From the NCBI GenBank assembly GCA_027449905.1, contig DAIDKT010000100.1, positions 1 through 56,309 on the forward strand: 56,309 nt of DNA. The letters are read 5' to 3'. Below are positions 45,157 through 53,808 of the stretch, in pieces; positions within the stretch are counted from its first letter, which is position 1; each line of letters starts with the position of its first letter. Source of the stretch: Legionellales bacterium. Its GTDB lineage: Bacteria > Pseudomonadota > Gammaproteobacteria > Legionellales > Legionellaceae. Below the pieces are notes generated by a model, which worked only from the letters and a program-made list of their open reading frames with translations, did not search any database and was not told the DNA's origin. The position numbers were made by a program, and so were the translations under genes.

Positions 45157-45632
45157 TGGAAGAGCCGATTAGTAAATCCCAAAAAAAACGCGAAGCAGAT
45201 GCGTTGCAAAAATTAGGGACCTTACTCATTGACTGGCGTTTGGATAGATTGGATCAATTGCCATTATCCGACCGAGTTCGTCGTGCTATTCTAGATGCTA
45301 AAAAATTAAACAGCCACGGAGCCATCAGGCGTCAATCCCAATTAATTGGTAAATTAATGCGTTCAGAGGATCATGAGTTGATTATCACTGAATATAATCG
45401 TCTTTTGGCTGAAGACAGTGCCCAAACTCAGTGCTTTCATGAGGTTGAACAGTGGCGCGAAAATCTAATGGATGGAGGAAATGAGTCATTAACCGCCTTT
45501 GTTGACACATATCACCCAGATGATTTGCAAAAACTGAGACAACTGATTCATAAAGCAAAGCAAGATCGCGCTAAAAATATTAACCTGGGTGCTGCTAAAG
45601 CATTGTTTCGTTATTTACGCGAGATAATGTAA
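45156..45632 (+). CDS. darP: Ribosome-associated protein DarP (YjgA, DUF615)
   Basis: 158 residues, entirely helical, basic. Family marks: ISKSQKKREADALQKLGTLL at the start, DRVRRAILDAKKLNSHGAIR, RQSQLIGKLMR, and LRQLIHKAKQDRAKNINLGA near the end. DarP binds the late pre-50S particle. Start is GTG at 45156, overlapping the upstream stop by one base, with AAGAGG before it. Secure family assignment. Confidence 0.93.
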   Translation: MEEPISKSQKKREADALQKLGTLLIDWRLDRLDQLPLSDRVRRAILDAKKLNSHGAIRRQSQLIGKLMRSEDHELIITEYNRLLAEDSAQTQCFHEVEQWRENLMDGGNESLTAFVDTYHPDDLQKLRQLIHKAKQDRAKNINLGAAKALFRYLREIM

Positions 45633-45692
45633 CGAAAAAGCCTCCGCCTGGGAGTTGCGAGCCTTTATACAGGTTACGAAAACGCTAGAATA

Positions 45693-45836
45693 TGTTGGCA
45701 ATCCAGATCTCGACGTCGCGCGATCGATATCCATCTATTTCAGTGCGATAGTGCTGTGCGTTGGGCAAGATCTCTGGATCCCGCGGACAAGCAGCGGGAA
45801 GTAGGCTTTCAAAATTTGAATTGTTAATACACCTTA
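45693..45836. repeat. Palindromic repeat family R3, copy 3
   Basis: The left end (GTTGGCAATCCAGATCTCGA, continuing CGTCGCG) matches the inverted right end of copy 2 at 24 of 27 positions, so this copy is in the opposite orientation. The right end is TTTGAATTGTTAATACACC. It has an internal segment, CAAGATCTCTGGATCCCGCG, not found in copy 2. It lies between darP and rlmKL. Confidence 0.65.
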
Positions 45837-45878
45837 GCAAGTTAGTTTTAAAACGGGATCCAACGTGGGTTTTTTTTC

Positions 45879-47999
45879 ATGAAATTTTCTGTATTTGTCA
45901 GTTGTCCCAAAGGAATCGAGTATCTTTTACAAGATGAAATGAAATCACTTGGCCTTGATGTCACGCGAGTGAGTCCGCAGGGGGTATATGGCGATGCAAG
46001 TTTATCAACGATTTATACGATATGCTTGTGGTCGCGATTAGCCAATCGGGTGCATCTCATTCTTTTCCGTGGTCCTGTGTCTGATTCTGACATGCTGTAT
46101 CACCTTTGCCATGGATTTGCCTGGGAAACGGTGTTTGGAGCCGACAAGACTCTGGCAATTGAATTTCACGGGAGCTCTCCTTGTATTCGCAACACCATGT
46201 TTGGCGCACAGCGAATCAAGGATGCATTGGTAGATTATTTTCGAACAAAAACGGGTGAACGTCCCGTTATTGATCGCCAAAATCCGCAAATTCGCTTACA
46301 AGCACATTTAAGAAATGATGAGCTAACGGTTAGCTTTGATATGACTGGCTATAGCTTGCACCAGCGTGGTTATCGCCTTGAAGCGGGTTCCGCACCAATA
46401 AAAGAAAATATAGCCGCAGCCATGTTGATTCGAGCAAACTGGCACGAAATGGTTTCAGCTGGTTACCCATTTCGTGATCTTTTTTGTGGTTCAGGTACAT
46501 TGGTGATTGAAGCAGCCATGATCGCGTCGCAAATGGCGCCTGGTTTGTTACGCCATGATCAAGCTTTCGTAAATTGGATTCATCATGATCCCTCACTTTG
46601 GAGCCAATTAAGAGAGGCTGCTGAGGCGTCTGTTGTTGTGTCCCCTATCAAACTATGGGGGTCAGATATCAATGAGCAAGTGATTACAAAGGCTAAAGCA
46701 AATGCAAAGCGCGCCGGGGTGGCTGATTTAATTGAATGGCAGGTTCAGTCATTTGAACAAGTGGCATCGCCAGATAAGCCAGTGGGTCTTGTGATCAGTA
46801 ATTTGCCGTTTGGTGAGCGACAAGAGGATGTTAAAACGTTACTCCCGCTGTATAAAAAATTGGGTCAATGCTTACATGCACACTATCAGGGTTGGCGTGC
46901 CGCGATATTAACCCCTCAGGTCGTGTTGGCCAAGGCGATTGGATTGCGTGCCTACAAACAATATACCATATACAACGGCCCACTTGAGTGTAAACTATAT
47001 TGTTTTCAATTAAATTCAGAGAATCAACTCCGCACCGGTGAGTATGTTCATCCGTTGTCTTCTCATGCACAGATGTTTGCCAATCGGTTGGCAAAAAACG
47101 CGGCCCATTTGCAAAAGTGGGCCAAACGAAATCACATTAGCTGCTATCGGGTATATGATGCGGATTTGCCTGAGTATGCTTATGCGATTGATTTATATCA
47201 AGATTATGCCGTTCTTCAGGAATATCAAGCCCCTGCCTCCATTCCTAAAGCGGTCGCTGAAAAAAGAGCGAGCGATGTCCGCCATGTTGTTCCCCTGGTG
47301 TTGGCCATTCCATCAGACCAGGTGATCATAAAACAACGCAAGCGTCAAAAGGGCGAACAGCAGTATGAAAAAATAGATGAAAAGCAAGAGACCATGGTGG
47401 TAAGCGAGGGGGCAGCCAAACTCAAAGTCAATTTGTATGATTACTTGGACACGGGATTATTTTTGGATCACAGGCTCCTACGCTTGCGTTTTGGGAAATT
47501 AATGCCGGGGACCAAGTTTTTAAATTGCTTTTGTTATACTGGCGCGGCCAGTATCCATGCCGCCCTAGCGGGTGCGATTACGACCAATGTTGATCTATCA
47601 CATACTTATTTAAAGTGGGCTGAAGAGAATTTTCAGCTCAATCGAATTCAACTCGCTCGGCATCAGTTTATTCAATATGATTGTTTAGAATGGCTCAACC
47701 TGACTCAGGATCGATTCGATGTGATTTTTTTAGATCCACCGAGTTTTTCTAATTCTAAGCGCATGAATACAACACTTGATATTCAGCGTGATCATGAGGT
47801 CCTTATCAAATTGGCAATGAATTTATTAAAAGAAGACGGTGTCTTATATTTTTCGACAAACTTTAGGCAATTTAATCTTGCATTAACCATATCAGCTGAG
47901 TTTGAGGTGAAGAATATCACTGCCGAAACAATCGATCTGGATTTTAAACGGGACCAGCGCATCCATCATTGTTTTATGGTGCAGCCCAGAAAACTATAA
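45879..47999 (+). CDS. rlmL: 23S rRNA m2G2445 / m7G2069 methyltransferase RlmKL
   Basis: A bifunctional fusion of 706 residues. The N-terminal THUMP domain (about 50-150) precedes the first SAM domain (DLFCGSGTLVIEAAMIA near 203; catalytic loop NLPFGERQ near 309, a variant of NPPYGER), which makes m2G2445. The C-terminal half is RlmK (NCFCYTGAASIHAALAG near 549; LDPPSFSNSKRM near 621), which makes m7G2069. Full length and in the usual order. No ribosome binding site is obvious in front of the ATG. Confidence 0.96.
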   Translation: MKFSVFVSCPKGIEYLLQDEMKSLGLDVTRVSPQGVYGDASLSTIYTICLWSRLANRVHLILFRGPVSDSDMLYHLCHGFAWETVFGADKTLAIEFHGSSPCIRNTMFGAQRIKDALVDYFRTKTGERPVIDRQNPQIRLQAHLRNDELTVSFDMTGYSLHQRGYRLEAGSAPIKENIAAAMLIRANWHEMVSAGYPFRDLFCGSGTLVIEAAMIASQMAPGLLRHDQAFVNWIHHDPSLWSQLREAAEASVVVSPIKLWGSDINEQVITKAKANAKRAGVADLIEWQVQSFEQVASPDKPVGLVISNLPFGERQEDVKTLLPLYKKLGQCLHAHYQGWRAAILTPQVVLAKAIGLRAYKQYTIYNGPLECKLYCFQLNSENQLRTGEYVHPLSSHAQMFANRLAKNAAHLQKWAKRNHISCYRVYDADLPEYAYAIDLYQDYAVLQEYQAPASIPKAVAEKRASDVRHVVPLVLAIPSDQVIIKQRKRQKGEQQYEKIDEKQETMVVSEGAAKLKVNLYDYLDTGLFLDHRLLRLRFGKLMPGTKFLNCFCYTGAASIHAALAGAITTNVDLSHTYLKWAEENFQLNRIQLARHQFIQYDCLEWLNLTQDRFDVIFLDPPSFSNSKRMNTTLDIQRDHEVLIKLAMNLLKEDGVLYFSTNFRQFNLALTISAEFEVKNITAETIDLDFKRDQRIHHCFMVQPRKL

Positions 48000-48022
48000 T
48001 TAATATTTTGGTAACTTAAACT

Positions 48023-48043
48023 AGGGTCTGTCAACAATCCCTA
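48023..48043. repeat. Half copy of repeat family R3
   Basis: CTAGGGTCTGTCAACAATCC resembles the left arm of R3 copy 2. No matching right arm is found within 150 bases. The rest of this 240-base gap after rlmKL holds no gene that I can support. Confidence 0.4.
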
Positions 48044-48251
48044 ATTTTTAATCAAAAACCACGAGGTTTACTGACATATCTTATACGAAACCTACTTTCA
48101 GTTTCGAGGCCAACCTTGAAAATAGTGGCCAACCAGAGGGCTGCGTAATGTAACTGTGGACGGTATCGCGGTCAAGGCCCAATTTTTTTAGTTTGAACGT
48201 AATGAGACAATATCATATCATCCTGGCCTGAATCGATTTATGGAGTGTTCT

Positions 48252-50033
48252 ATGCAAATTCAAGAGGAACTTTTGACCTACCCCGATAAAAAACTCATTA
48301 TCATTGGTGGTGGAATTTTGGGTCATTTGGCGGCACTGATGGTGCATTTAAACGGGGAGCGGGCTCGGATTACGATACACGAACGATATCCGGATGGGAC
48401 GTATACGCCAGCTGCCAATCTTTGGCCTAGTTTGACACCAGATGAAATTCTGGCCGTGGTTCCAGTTGGTAAAGCGTTTCTTGATGCATATAATCGAGCC
48501 TTTGATGAGGAGGGCGGTATCTTTGCAGATGTGTCTGGTGTCAATGATTCTGCTCTGACCCAAGAATTTAAAAATGAAGTGATGAGTTTTAGTCAAGACC
48601 CAACGCGACATGCTGAGCGGCAAGCCTCTTTACTAGAGGTCGGTCGATTAGCAATGGATGCCTGGCATCAGCTCTATGAGCTAGCTGACCCAGACCTGAA
48701 ACAAATTTTAGAAGATTCCAATTTTCATCCTTGTCGTGAACCGGGTGCAGATGAAGAAAAAACCTTTCATAACGGATATCGTATTGATCTTTTTGCTGAT
48801 GATACGCACGCAAATGATAAAATTCAAGGGATGATCGTTGACTATCACAGTATTGGTTATACTCGAACATGCGCTTTAACCCCCAGCCAAGTATTGGATT
48901 TTGATCCCTCATTACAAGAATTTTGTGCTAAATATGTAGATAACGACCAGCAACAATGGAAACCTGGATCCGGTGCTATATTGCGCCCTGGGGGATGTAT
49001 TAATGCGAGAAAATTTTTGCCTAAACTCCTGGATTATCTAACTGCGCACATGGGTAGATATCAAAGTGATAACGAAGAGACTGGTCTAAAGATCAAGCCT
49101 TGTTTTAAAGTAAAATATGATTCGACCGTGATCGGTATTGAAAGGATGCTGCAGTCAGATGGGAAAGAACGAGTAACAGGTTTGGGCATTCAGGGGGTAC
49201 AAAAGATTCATCGTAATCGTCATCCATACCCAACTCACTACTTGTTTGCACCAGGTAATCAAGTCAATGCATTACAACAAATGGGCTTTACTACAATCGT
49301 TAATGCGGGTTTTGCCGGGGTATCCACAACCTTACATGTCAATATTCCTGAAGATTTATTATCTAAGTATGGTACATTAGAGCAACATCAAGAAGTTCAT
49401 CAAAATGGCATTGTGGTTTCTTGGCAGGCACGTTTTGACAAGAGCACGAATCAGTTGATCATTGGTGTGGCTGGAATGAAGGCTTATCATGGTGATGTGC
49501 CTCCTGATCTTTGGGGTAATTTTGCCCAAAATCGTGGATTACTCCAGCTGCAAATGATTGACAAGTTTTTTCCAGAGTTAATTGACATCGCGTTGGGTCG
49601 TGAGCCCTCAAAACCAGAAATTCGTTTACCGTTGAGCAAAGAAAATTTTGAGCATTTAAAAGACAGTGGTGCGCTGATCTTATGGGTCGGGGTGCGCGCA
49701 GTGGCTCCGGACAATTATCCAAGTATCGGGCCGTTATCAGTTCAAGGTAGACTGTTTGCGAATGCAAGTACCGTGACAAACGCGGGTTCTGGCGGTGTTG
49801 CTTTTGGCCTTATCGCAGTTCTTTTCGAATCGATGTTAAGAGAAGCAGATGTTGATGAGAATTCAGTTGGGGCTGGACTAAAAAATCTAGTTGTGGAAAC
49901 TAATAGTCGGAAACCTGGGTTTATTGATACATTTAGTATTTTTGCCAATCCAACAAGAACCTATATAAACCCAAACGAAGAAGGGCACGAACCAGATCAT
50001 GCAACTAAGCATGGTTGTTGTGTGATGTCATAA
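48252..50033 (+). CDS. FAD-dependent oxidoreductase (DAO fold) with a C-terminal CaaX-type prenylation box
   Basis: 593 residues. The N-terminal FAD loop is KLIIIGGGILGHLAALMV (residues 13-30). Near the end, DNYPSIGPLSVQGRLFANAS and NAGSGGVAFGL resemble the C-terminal FAD-contact segments of DadA/ThiO-like DAO enzymes. After the catalytic domain a proline- and Asn-rich tail ends in GCCVMS. CVMS fits the eukaryotic CaaX box (Ser at the last position favours farnesyl transfer), and the preceding Cys could take palmitate. I start at 48252, with GGAG seven bases upstream; the earlier ATG at 48240 has none. No close enzyme is recognised. A host-lipidated effector is a plausible inference. Confidence 0.82.
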   Translation: MQIQEELLTYPDKKLIIIGGGILGHLAALMVHLNGERARITIHERYPDGTYTPAANLWPSLTPDEILAVVPVGKAFLDAYNRAFDEEGGIFADVSGVNDSALTQEFKNEVMSFSQDPTRHAERQASLLEVGRLAMDAWHQLYELADPDLKQILEDSNFHPCREPGADEEKTFHNGYRIDLFADDTHANDKIQGMIVDYHSIGYTRTCALTPSQVLDFDPSLQEFCAKYVDNDQQQWKPGSGAILRPGGCINARKFLPKLLDYLTAHMGRYQSDNEETGLKIKPCFKVKYDSTVIGIERMLQSDGKERVTGLGIQGVQKIHRNRHPYPTHYLFAPGNQVNALQQMGFTTIVNAGFAGVSTTLHVNIPEDLLSKYGTLEQHQEVHQNGIVVSWQARFDKSTNQLIIGVAGMKAYHGDVPPDLWGNFAQNRGLLQLQMIDKFFPELIDIALGREPSKPEIRLPLSKENFEHLKDSGALILWVGVRAVAPDNYPSIGPLSVQGRLFANASTVTNAGSGGVAFGLIAVLFESMLREADVDENSVGAGLKNLVVETNSRKPGFIDTFSIFANPTRTYINPNEEGHEPDHATKHGCCVMS

Positions 50034-50071
50034 ACTAATGTTTGTTGATAATTCATCTTCTCAGACCTGAC

Positions 50072-50094
50072 GCCCCGATACTTGTTCGCGGGGC
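50072..50094. terminator. GC-rich hairpin between convergent genes
   Basis: GCCCCG and CGGGGC around an 11-base loop, between the converging stops of the CaaX-tailed oxidoreductase gene and thiN. No T-run follows on either strand. The preceding sequence, TGTTGATAATTCATC, resembles an R3 end. Confidence 0.4.
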
Positions 50095-50127
50095 CCAGAG
50101 ATCTTAGTTTGTGATGAAACAACTGCT

Positions 50128-50814
50128 CTAATCGACAAACGGGCGTTGTGATTTTAGTTGGGGGGGCATAATAATCAGCGCTGAACCATGAATCTTAACA
50201 GTTGCCGGCGTTGTTTTTAATCGATTACAAATACTGAAGTCATGTCCGTTACATTCGTACTCGAGGCCGGTGGAGCTGCACTGGCCAGTGTGAATAGCGA
50301 TGATCCCACAGTAATCTCCAACTATTCCAGCGAGCTCAATGGTTTCATCTCGGCCATATCGCAGCGATTGTTGTTCGGAGTGGACGACAATGATTCGGTC
50401 GGATCTATACTCCGATTGTAATGCCCTTTTTGTGCCTTCATGATGATCTTCTCGACCACCAGTGGCACACAGAATGGTAATGCTTTCAGCCTGTTGCAGA
50501 TCACAATAGTGAATCGCTTTGACGAGATCGGTTTCACTTTGATCTTTGCATGGGACTATCAGCACATCTTGTTTGCCCAGATACGGTTTGGAATCGGCGG
50601 AGATATCCGAAAATGTTTGAGTAATTCCCCAATAAATCAGTGTTTCATCATTCAACGAGTCAAAGTCGCCCAGAATGACATCCGGCTTAATCTTGAGTTC
50701 GATTAATTTATTTGCCGCACCATCGAGCGCGATGATAATTTTATGTTGAATTGCTTCGTTGATAATTGACTTGTCAGGAAATGGGCCATTAGCAATGATG
50801 GCAAATGCGTTCAT
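50128..50814 (-). CDS. thiN: Thiamine pyrophosphokinase
   Basis: Transfers pyrophosphate from ATP to thiamine, giving TPP. 228 residues: N-terminal AIIANGPFPDKSI, ALDGAANKLIELKIKPDVIL with the GDFDSL metal site, then QSETDLVKAIHYC and GGREDHHEGTKRAL, all typical of the family; a beta-rich C-terminal domain follows. It salvages thiamine and supplies the cofactor of the transketolase in the sugar locus. It begins 22 bases after trxA on the same strand, so the two are probably co-transcribed. Confidence 0.93.
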   Translation of the reverse strand: MNAFAIIANGPFPDKSIINEAIQHKIIIALDGAANKLIELKIKPDVILGDFDSLNDETLIYWGITQTFSDISADSKPYLGKQDVLIVPCKDQSETDLVKAIHYCDLQQAESITILCATGGREDHHEGTKRALQSEYRSDRIIVVHSEQQSLRYGRDETIELAGIVGDYCGIIAIHTGQCSSTGLEYECNGHDFSICNRLKTTPATVKIHGSALIIMPPQLKSQRPFVD

Positions 50815-50836
50815 TTAGTTTACTACGATCGCAATC

Positions 50837-51163
50837 CTAACTATTGCTATCAATAAAAGCAATTAATTGTGACTTTGAAAGCAACCCCATTTTAATGGCT
50901 TCAACTTGCCCGTTTTTAAATAAAATTAAGGTAGGTATACTCATGACGCCATATTTTGATGGTGTATTTGGGTTTTCATCGATATTGATTTTAGCAAAAT
51001 GAATTTGCTCATGATGACTGGCGGACACTTCTTCAAAAATTGGTCCCAGCGCCCGACAAGGCCCACACCATTCAGCCCAAAAATCAACGAGAACAGGTTT
51101 ATTTGATTGAATAACGTCTTGTTCAAAATTAGCATCAGTCACAATTTTAATATGGGTACTCAT
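50837..51163 (-). CDS. trxA: Thioredoxin
   Basis: 108 residues, the standard length. Active site in VLVDFWAEWCGPCRALGPIF (WCGPC), the cis-proline loop MSIPTLILFKNGQ, and the C-terminal helix SKSQLIAFIDSNS. Reduces disulfides in the cytoplasm with thioredoxin reductase. AGGA precedes the ATG by five bases. It lies upstream of thiN on the minus strand. Confidence 0.96.
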   Translation of the reverse strand: MSTHIKIVTDANFEQDVIQSNKPVLVDFWAEWCGPCRALGPIFEEVSASHHEQIHFAKINIDENPNTPSKYGVMSIPTLILFKNGQVEAIKMGLLSKSQLIAFIDSNS

Positions 51164-51300
51164 GAAATTCCTCTTGATAAAAAATGATACGGTTCAACTC
51201 TGACACATAGAAGTAAATCATTCGCATGTTGGGCCGTGGTCCAACTTACGTGTAAAAATTTTCCTACTATGCAAGTTGCATCCCAAATCGTAGATTATAG

Positions 51301-51447
51301 GTAACTCCCCAGGTTGTGGATAATTTTGATTGAATCAAATTGATACCACGTCATCCTGAACGCAGTGAAGGATCTCCTAAATTTGGCTCAAACCAAGTCA
51401 ATTGGACATTTTTCACTGCGTTCAGGATGACGTACCTGGGAAGTTAC
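51301..51447. mobile_element. Palindromic repeat family R2, copy 3, with 8-bp target duplication
   Basis: 147 bases with terminal inverted repeats GTAACTCCCCAGGT and ACCTGGGAAGTTAC (one mismatch), and inner arms GTCATCCTGAACGCAGTGAA and TTCACTGCGTTCAGGATGAC. Flanked by GATTATAG on both sides (51293-51300 and 51448-51455), which shows that R2 is itself a mobile element. It lies between trxA and tRNA-Leu. Confidence 0.85.
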
Positions 51448-51558
51448 GATTATAGGTGAGATTTTGGTGATATTCAATTCGATTGTCAAAAAGGTGATTA
51501 TTAAAAGGGCCGCGGTTCTTGACAGACTGGCCAATCTTAGGTAATTTACTCGCACATT

Positions 51559-51645
51559 GCCGAGGTGGTGGAATTGGTAGACACGCTAGCTTCAGGTGCT
51601 AGTGGGGGCAACTCCGTGGAGGTTCGAGTCCTCTTCTCGGTACCA
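51559..51645 (+). tRNA. tRNA-Leu(CAG)
   Basis: 87 nucleotides beginning GCCGAGG and ending CTCGGTACCA with an encoded CCA. The anticodon arm is CTAGC-TTCAGGT-GCTAG, so the anticodon is CAG (reads CUG). A long variable arm, GGGGGCAACTCC, is typical of leucine tRNA. The T-arm is GGAGG-TTCGAGT-CCTCT. The acceptor stem pairs in all seven positions with two G-U pairs. Its last 24-30 bases are repeated at 53980-54011, marking it as an integration site. Confidence 0.96.
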
Positions 51646-51648
51646 TTG
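51616..51648. repeat. attachment-site-like direct repeat, left copy (tRNA 3' end)
   Basis: GTGGAGGTTCGAGTCCTCTT continuing CTCGGTACCATTG, forming the T-arm and 3' end of tRNA-Leu. It recurs at 53980-54011 with one base missing. Such repeats arise when a site-specific integrase inserts DNA at a tRNA gene. Confidence 0.8.
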
Positions 51649-51808
51649 ATGGATTTTACAACAATCCTTAATGGTTCGCAAACATACGTAATGCTTTGAT
51701 TATTATTGAAATAATACTGACTTCTCTCCCCCAAATCTTTCTCAACTATTCGTTATTTTTCGTATATAACCGCAAGCACTTTGGGTAATCCGGATTCCGC
51801 ACCTGATT

Positions 51809-52462
51809 TTATGAATAAACACTCCAGTACCGCTCTCCCAAGCAGTGCAAGATAATTTTTTGCCTTTCATTCAGATTCAGAATAACCTTAATATCCACGC
51901 CAATACTAAGCTCATGAACACCAGTGAAGCATGAAAATACCCATTTAGCCGTTGGATTTTGTGTAGGCTTTTTCTTCATATCGGGAAAGAACATTTCTTT
52001 TTCACGTAACCTGGTTCTGATAAGGTGCTCAAGTGCTGGATATATCATAAGTGAACAGGTCATCACCATTAGCAACGCCTCGATACTTGGTAAACCTTTT
52101 CACCTTGCGCATTATGCTTGGATCGACCTCGACCTCGACCTTGATAAATAACGTCTTCGATAATTTTGGCATCAACCACCTGAATATAATCTTGTTCTTC
52201 AATCCATCGTGCCAAGGCTTTTTCTGGATCCTGATCACAGGCAACGGTTTGCCGGCAGAGCTTATTGAAAGATTTCATGGACTGCTAGGTACTTTGTAGT
52301 ATGTTCTTCTGTAGTGTATGTTGCTCACATGTGATTTAACAAGCTTTTTAAAGCCATCAGTATCGTTAGTATTTTCACATCGATAAATTCGGCCATCCCA
52401 AGCTCCTGACATAGAGTAGATACCAGACCAAGATGGTCAATGGATTTGGAGGTGTAATCTGA
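51809..52462 (-). pseudogene. Fragmentary IS1634-type (IS4 superfamily) transposase
   Basis: Pieces of one transposase lie in order on the minus strand in different frames. The N-terminal piece (SIDHLGLVSTLCQELGMAEF, about 52370-52440) matches the DUF4277 start of this family. The middle piece (52069-52278) has MKSFNKLCRQTVAC and YQGRGRGRSKHN. The C-terminal piece (51809-52075) has LIRTRLREKEMFFPDMKKK and PTAKWVFSCFTGVHEL. The catalytic centre between the first two pieces is deleted. Family assignment is from remembered motifs. Confidence 0.75.
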
Positions 52463-52467
52463 TAGGT

Positions 52468-53747
52468 TCACTTTTCTTTAGCCAAAAGAACACTAACTTC
52501 ATCAGGTAAGTCTAATCTTTTTCGAACATCTCCTAAGCCTCGTAAGTGGTTGCCCCATAAATTTTGCAGCTGGATCATTTCTGTATCATCAAACTCAATA
52601 GGTATAGTAAATTTAGTATTTCTATGTTTGAACGTAGCTTGTAATTTTTCTGCAAGAGCGCCCGGATTTAAAGTCCAGGCTCTTTTATCATTAACATGAC
52701 GTCATGATAATCTTTCATCCGGCTATTATTAGGGCCTTTGGATATAATGGTTTCCAATTTTTCTGAAAAAATAGACTCTACTGGATAAACTAACATAGTA
52801 ATTTCACCCACGAACAAAGGCTTACCATTGTATTCAAAAGGTCGATAATCTTTTGGAGTTGGAGTCACCATATCGCCCACACCAATATCAATGTGAATCT
52901 TATCTTTCATGTTGCCAAAATAAGCCTGCAAGGTTGCACGAAAACCGCTATATTCCATATGGGGTTGCGATAATATTTGCATGGTATCCCATTCAAAACG
53001 AAATGAGTCATCAATATCAACAGATACTATTTCACAAAGTGCCTGTTGGATTGCTGAAAACTCACTTTTCATTTTGGTCATTGAAAAATCAATATCAGTT
53101 GTTTCTCGTCCAAGGTCCATGTATTGAGCCAATAATAACCCGCCCTTAAAAATAAACTGCTCACGATACGTTGAGCTAGATAGCCTGGCTAAGAAACGTT
53201 CCAACAGAAGTTGTTTCCATACTTCATTAAACGTTTTTAATTTTTCTTGAGCGATGAATTTTAATCTCGCCTTTAATGCTGTTTCTTTGCTTAAATAGCG
53301 AAAGGCATCAAGAATAGCGCGTTCTCTATCAAAAATAGAAACGACTGTACTATCAATATCAATTGTTGTTTTTCCTAGTGAATGATTACGCATGCGGATA
53401 ATTTTCACCATAGGGCTTGCATGATGAGATGTGCCGTGGCTGATAGCTATCCAATGTTGCCTGGGAATTTCATCCGTTAACTCATAAAGTGCCAAAGCGG
53501 AAGTAAGACAAATTACCCCATTTTCTACGCCTCTAACAGCAGTAACTAAATCTTCCCACTGAAAACTTTGTAGGGTAGGCGCATGGATGCTGCGATACAA
53601 TCCTCGACCTAATCGTTCAAGTTCGCCAGCTTTTACATAATAAGCTAAAGTCTCAGTACTAACTCCACATTGTTTAGCTTCTTTGCTTGTGAAGTTGGCC
53701 GCTGAAAGCAAGGTCTCTATTTTTTCTAGGGCATTCTTAGGTTTCAT
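52468..53747 (-). pseudogene. AbiE toxin-antitoxin, fused AbiEi-AbiEii with frameshifted C-terminus
   Basis: The intact part (52668-53747, 359 residues) begins with the winged-helix antitoxin AbiEi (KNALEKIETLLSAANFTSKE; GELERLGRGLYRS). At about residue 160 (FRYLSKETALKARLKFIAQE) it passes directly into the AbiEii nucleotidyltransferase (FIFKGGLLLAQYM, then ETTDIDFSM, the Asp-x-Asp site). The normal C-terminus of the antitoxin and N-terminus of the toxin are missing, so an internal deletion has joined two genes. After EPGL-stop, another frame continues the toxin (NPGALAEKLQATF ... LLAKEK) to a stop at 52468, which shows a frameshift near 52690. In the family, AbiEii transfers nucleotides to RNA targets and AbiEi represses the operon. 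This copy is probably inactive as a toxin. Confidence 0.85.
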
Positions 53748-53808
53748 CCATTTAACTTAGTAATAACACCTACATAAGTCAACTGGGTTTTATTACTAAG
53801 TTAAATGG
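53748..53808. promoter_or_regulatory. Operator-like perfect 19-bp inverted repeat upstream of the AbiE gene
   Basis: CCATTTAACTTAGTAATAA (53748-53766) and its exact inverse TTATTACTAAGTTAAATGG (53790-53808), 23 bases apart, immediately before the AbiEi start codon. AbiEi antitoxins are known to bind paired inverted repeats at their own promoters. The position and perfect symmetry fit an autoregulatory operator that has survived the decay of the genes. Confidence 0.75.

Noticed and set aside
45633..45680. Intrinsic terminator after darP
   Set aside because: AAAGCCTC and GAGCCTTT can pair only with an internal mismatch, and the loop and T-run do not fit a standard terminator.
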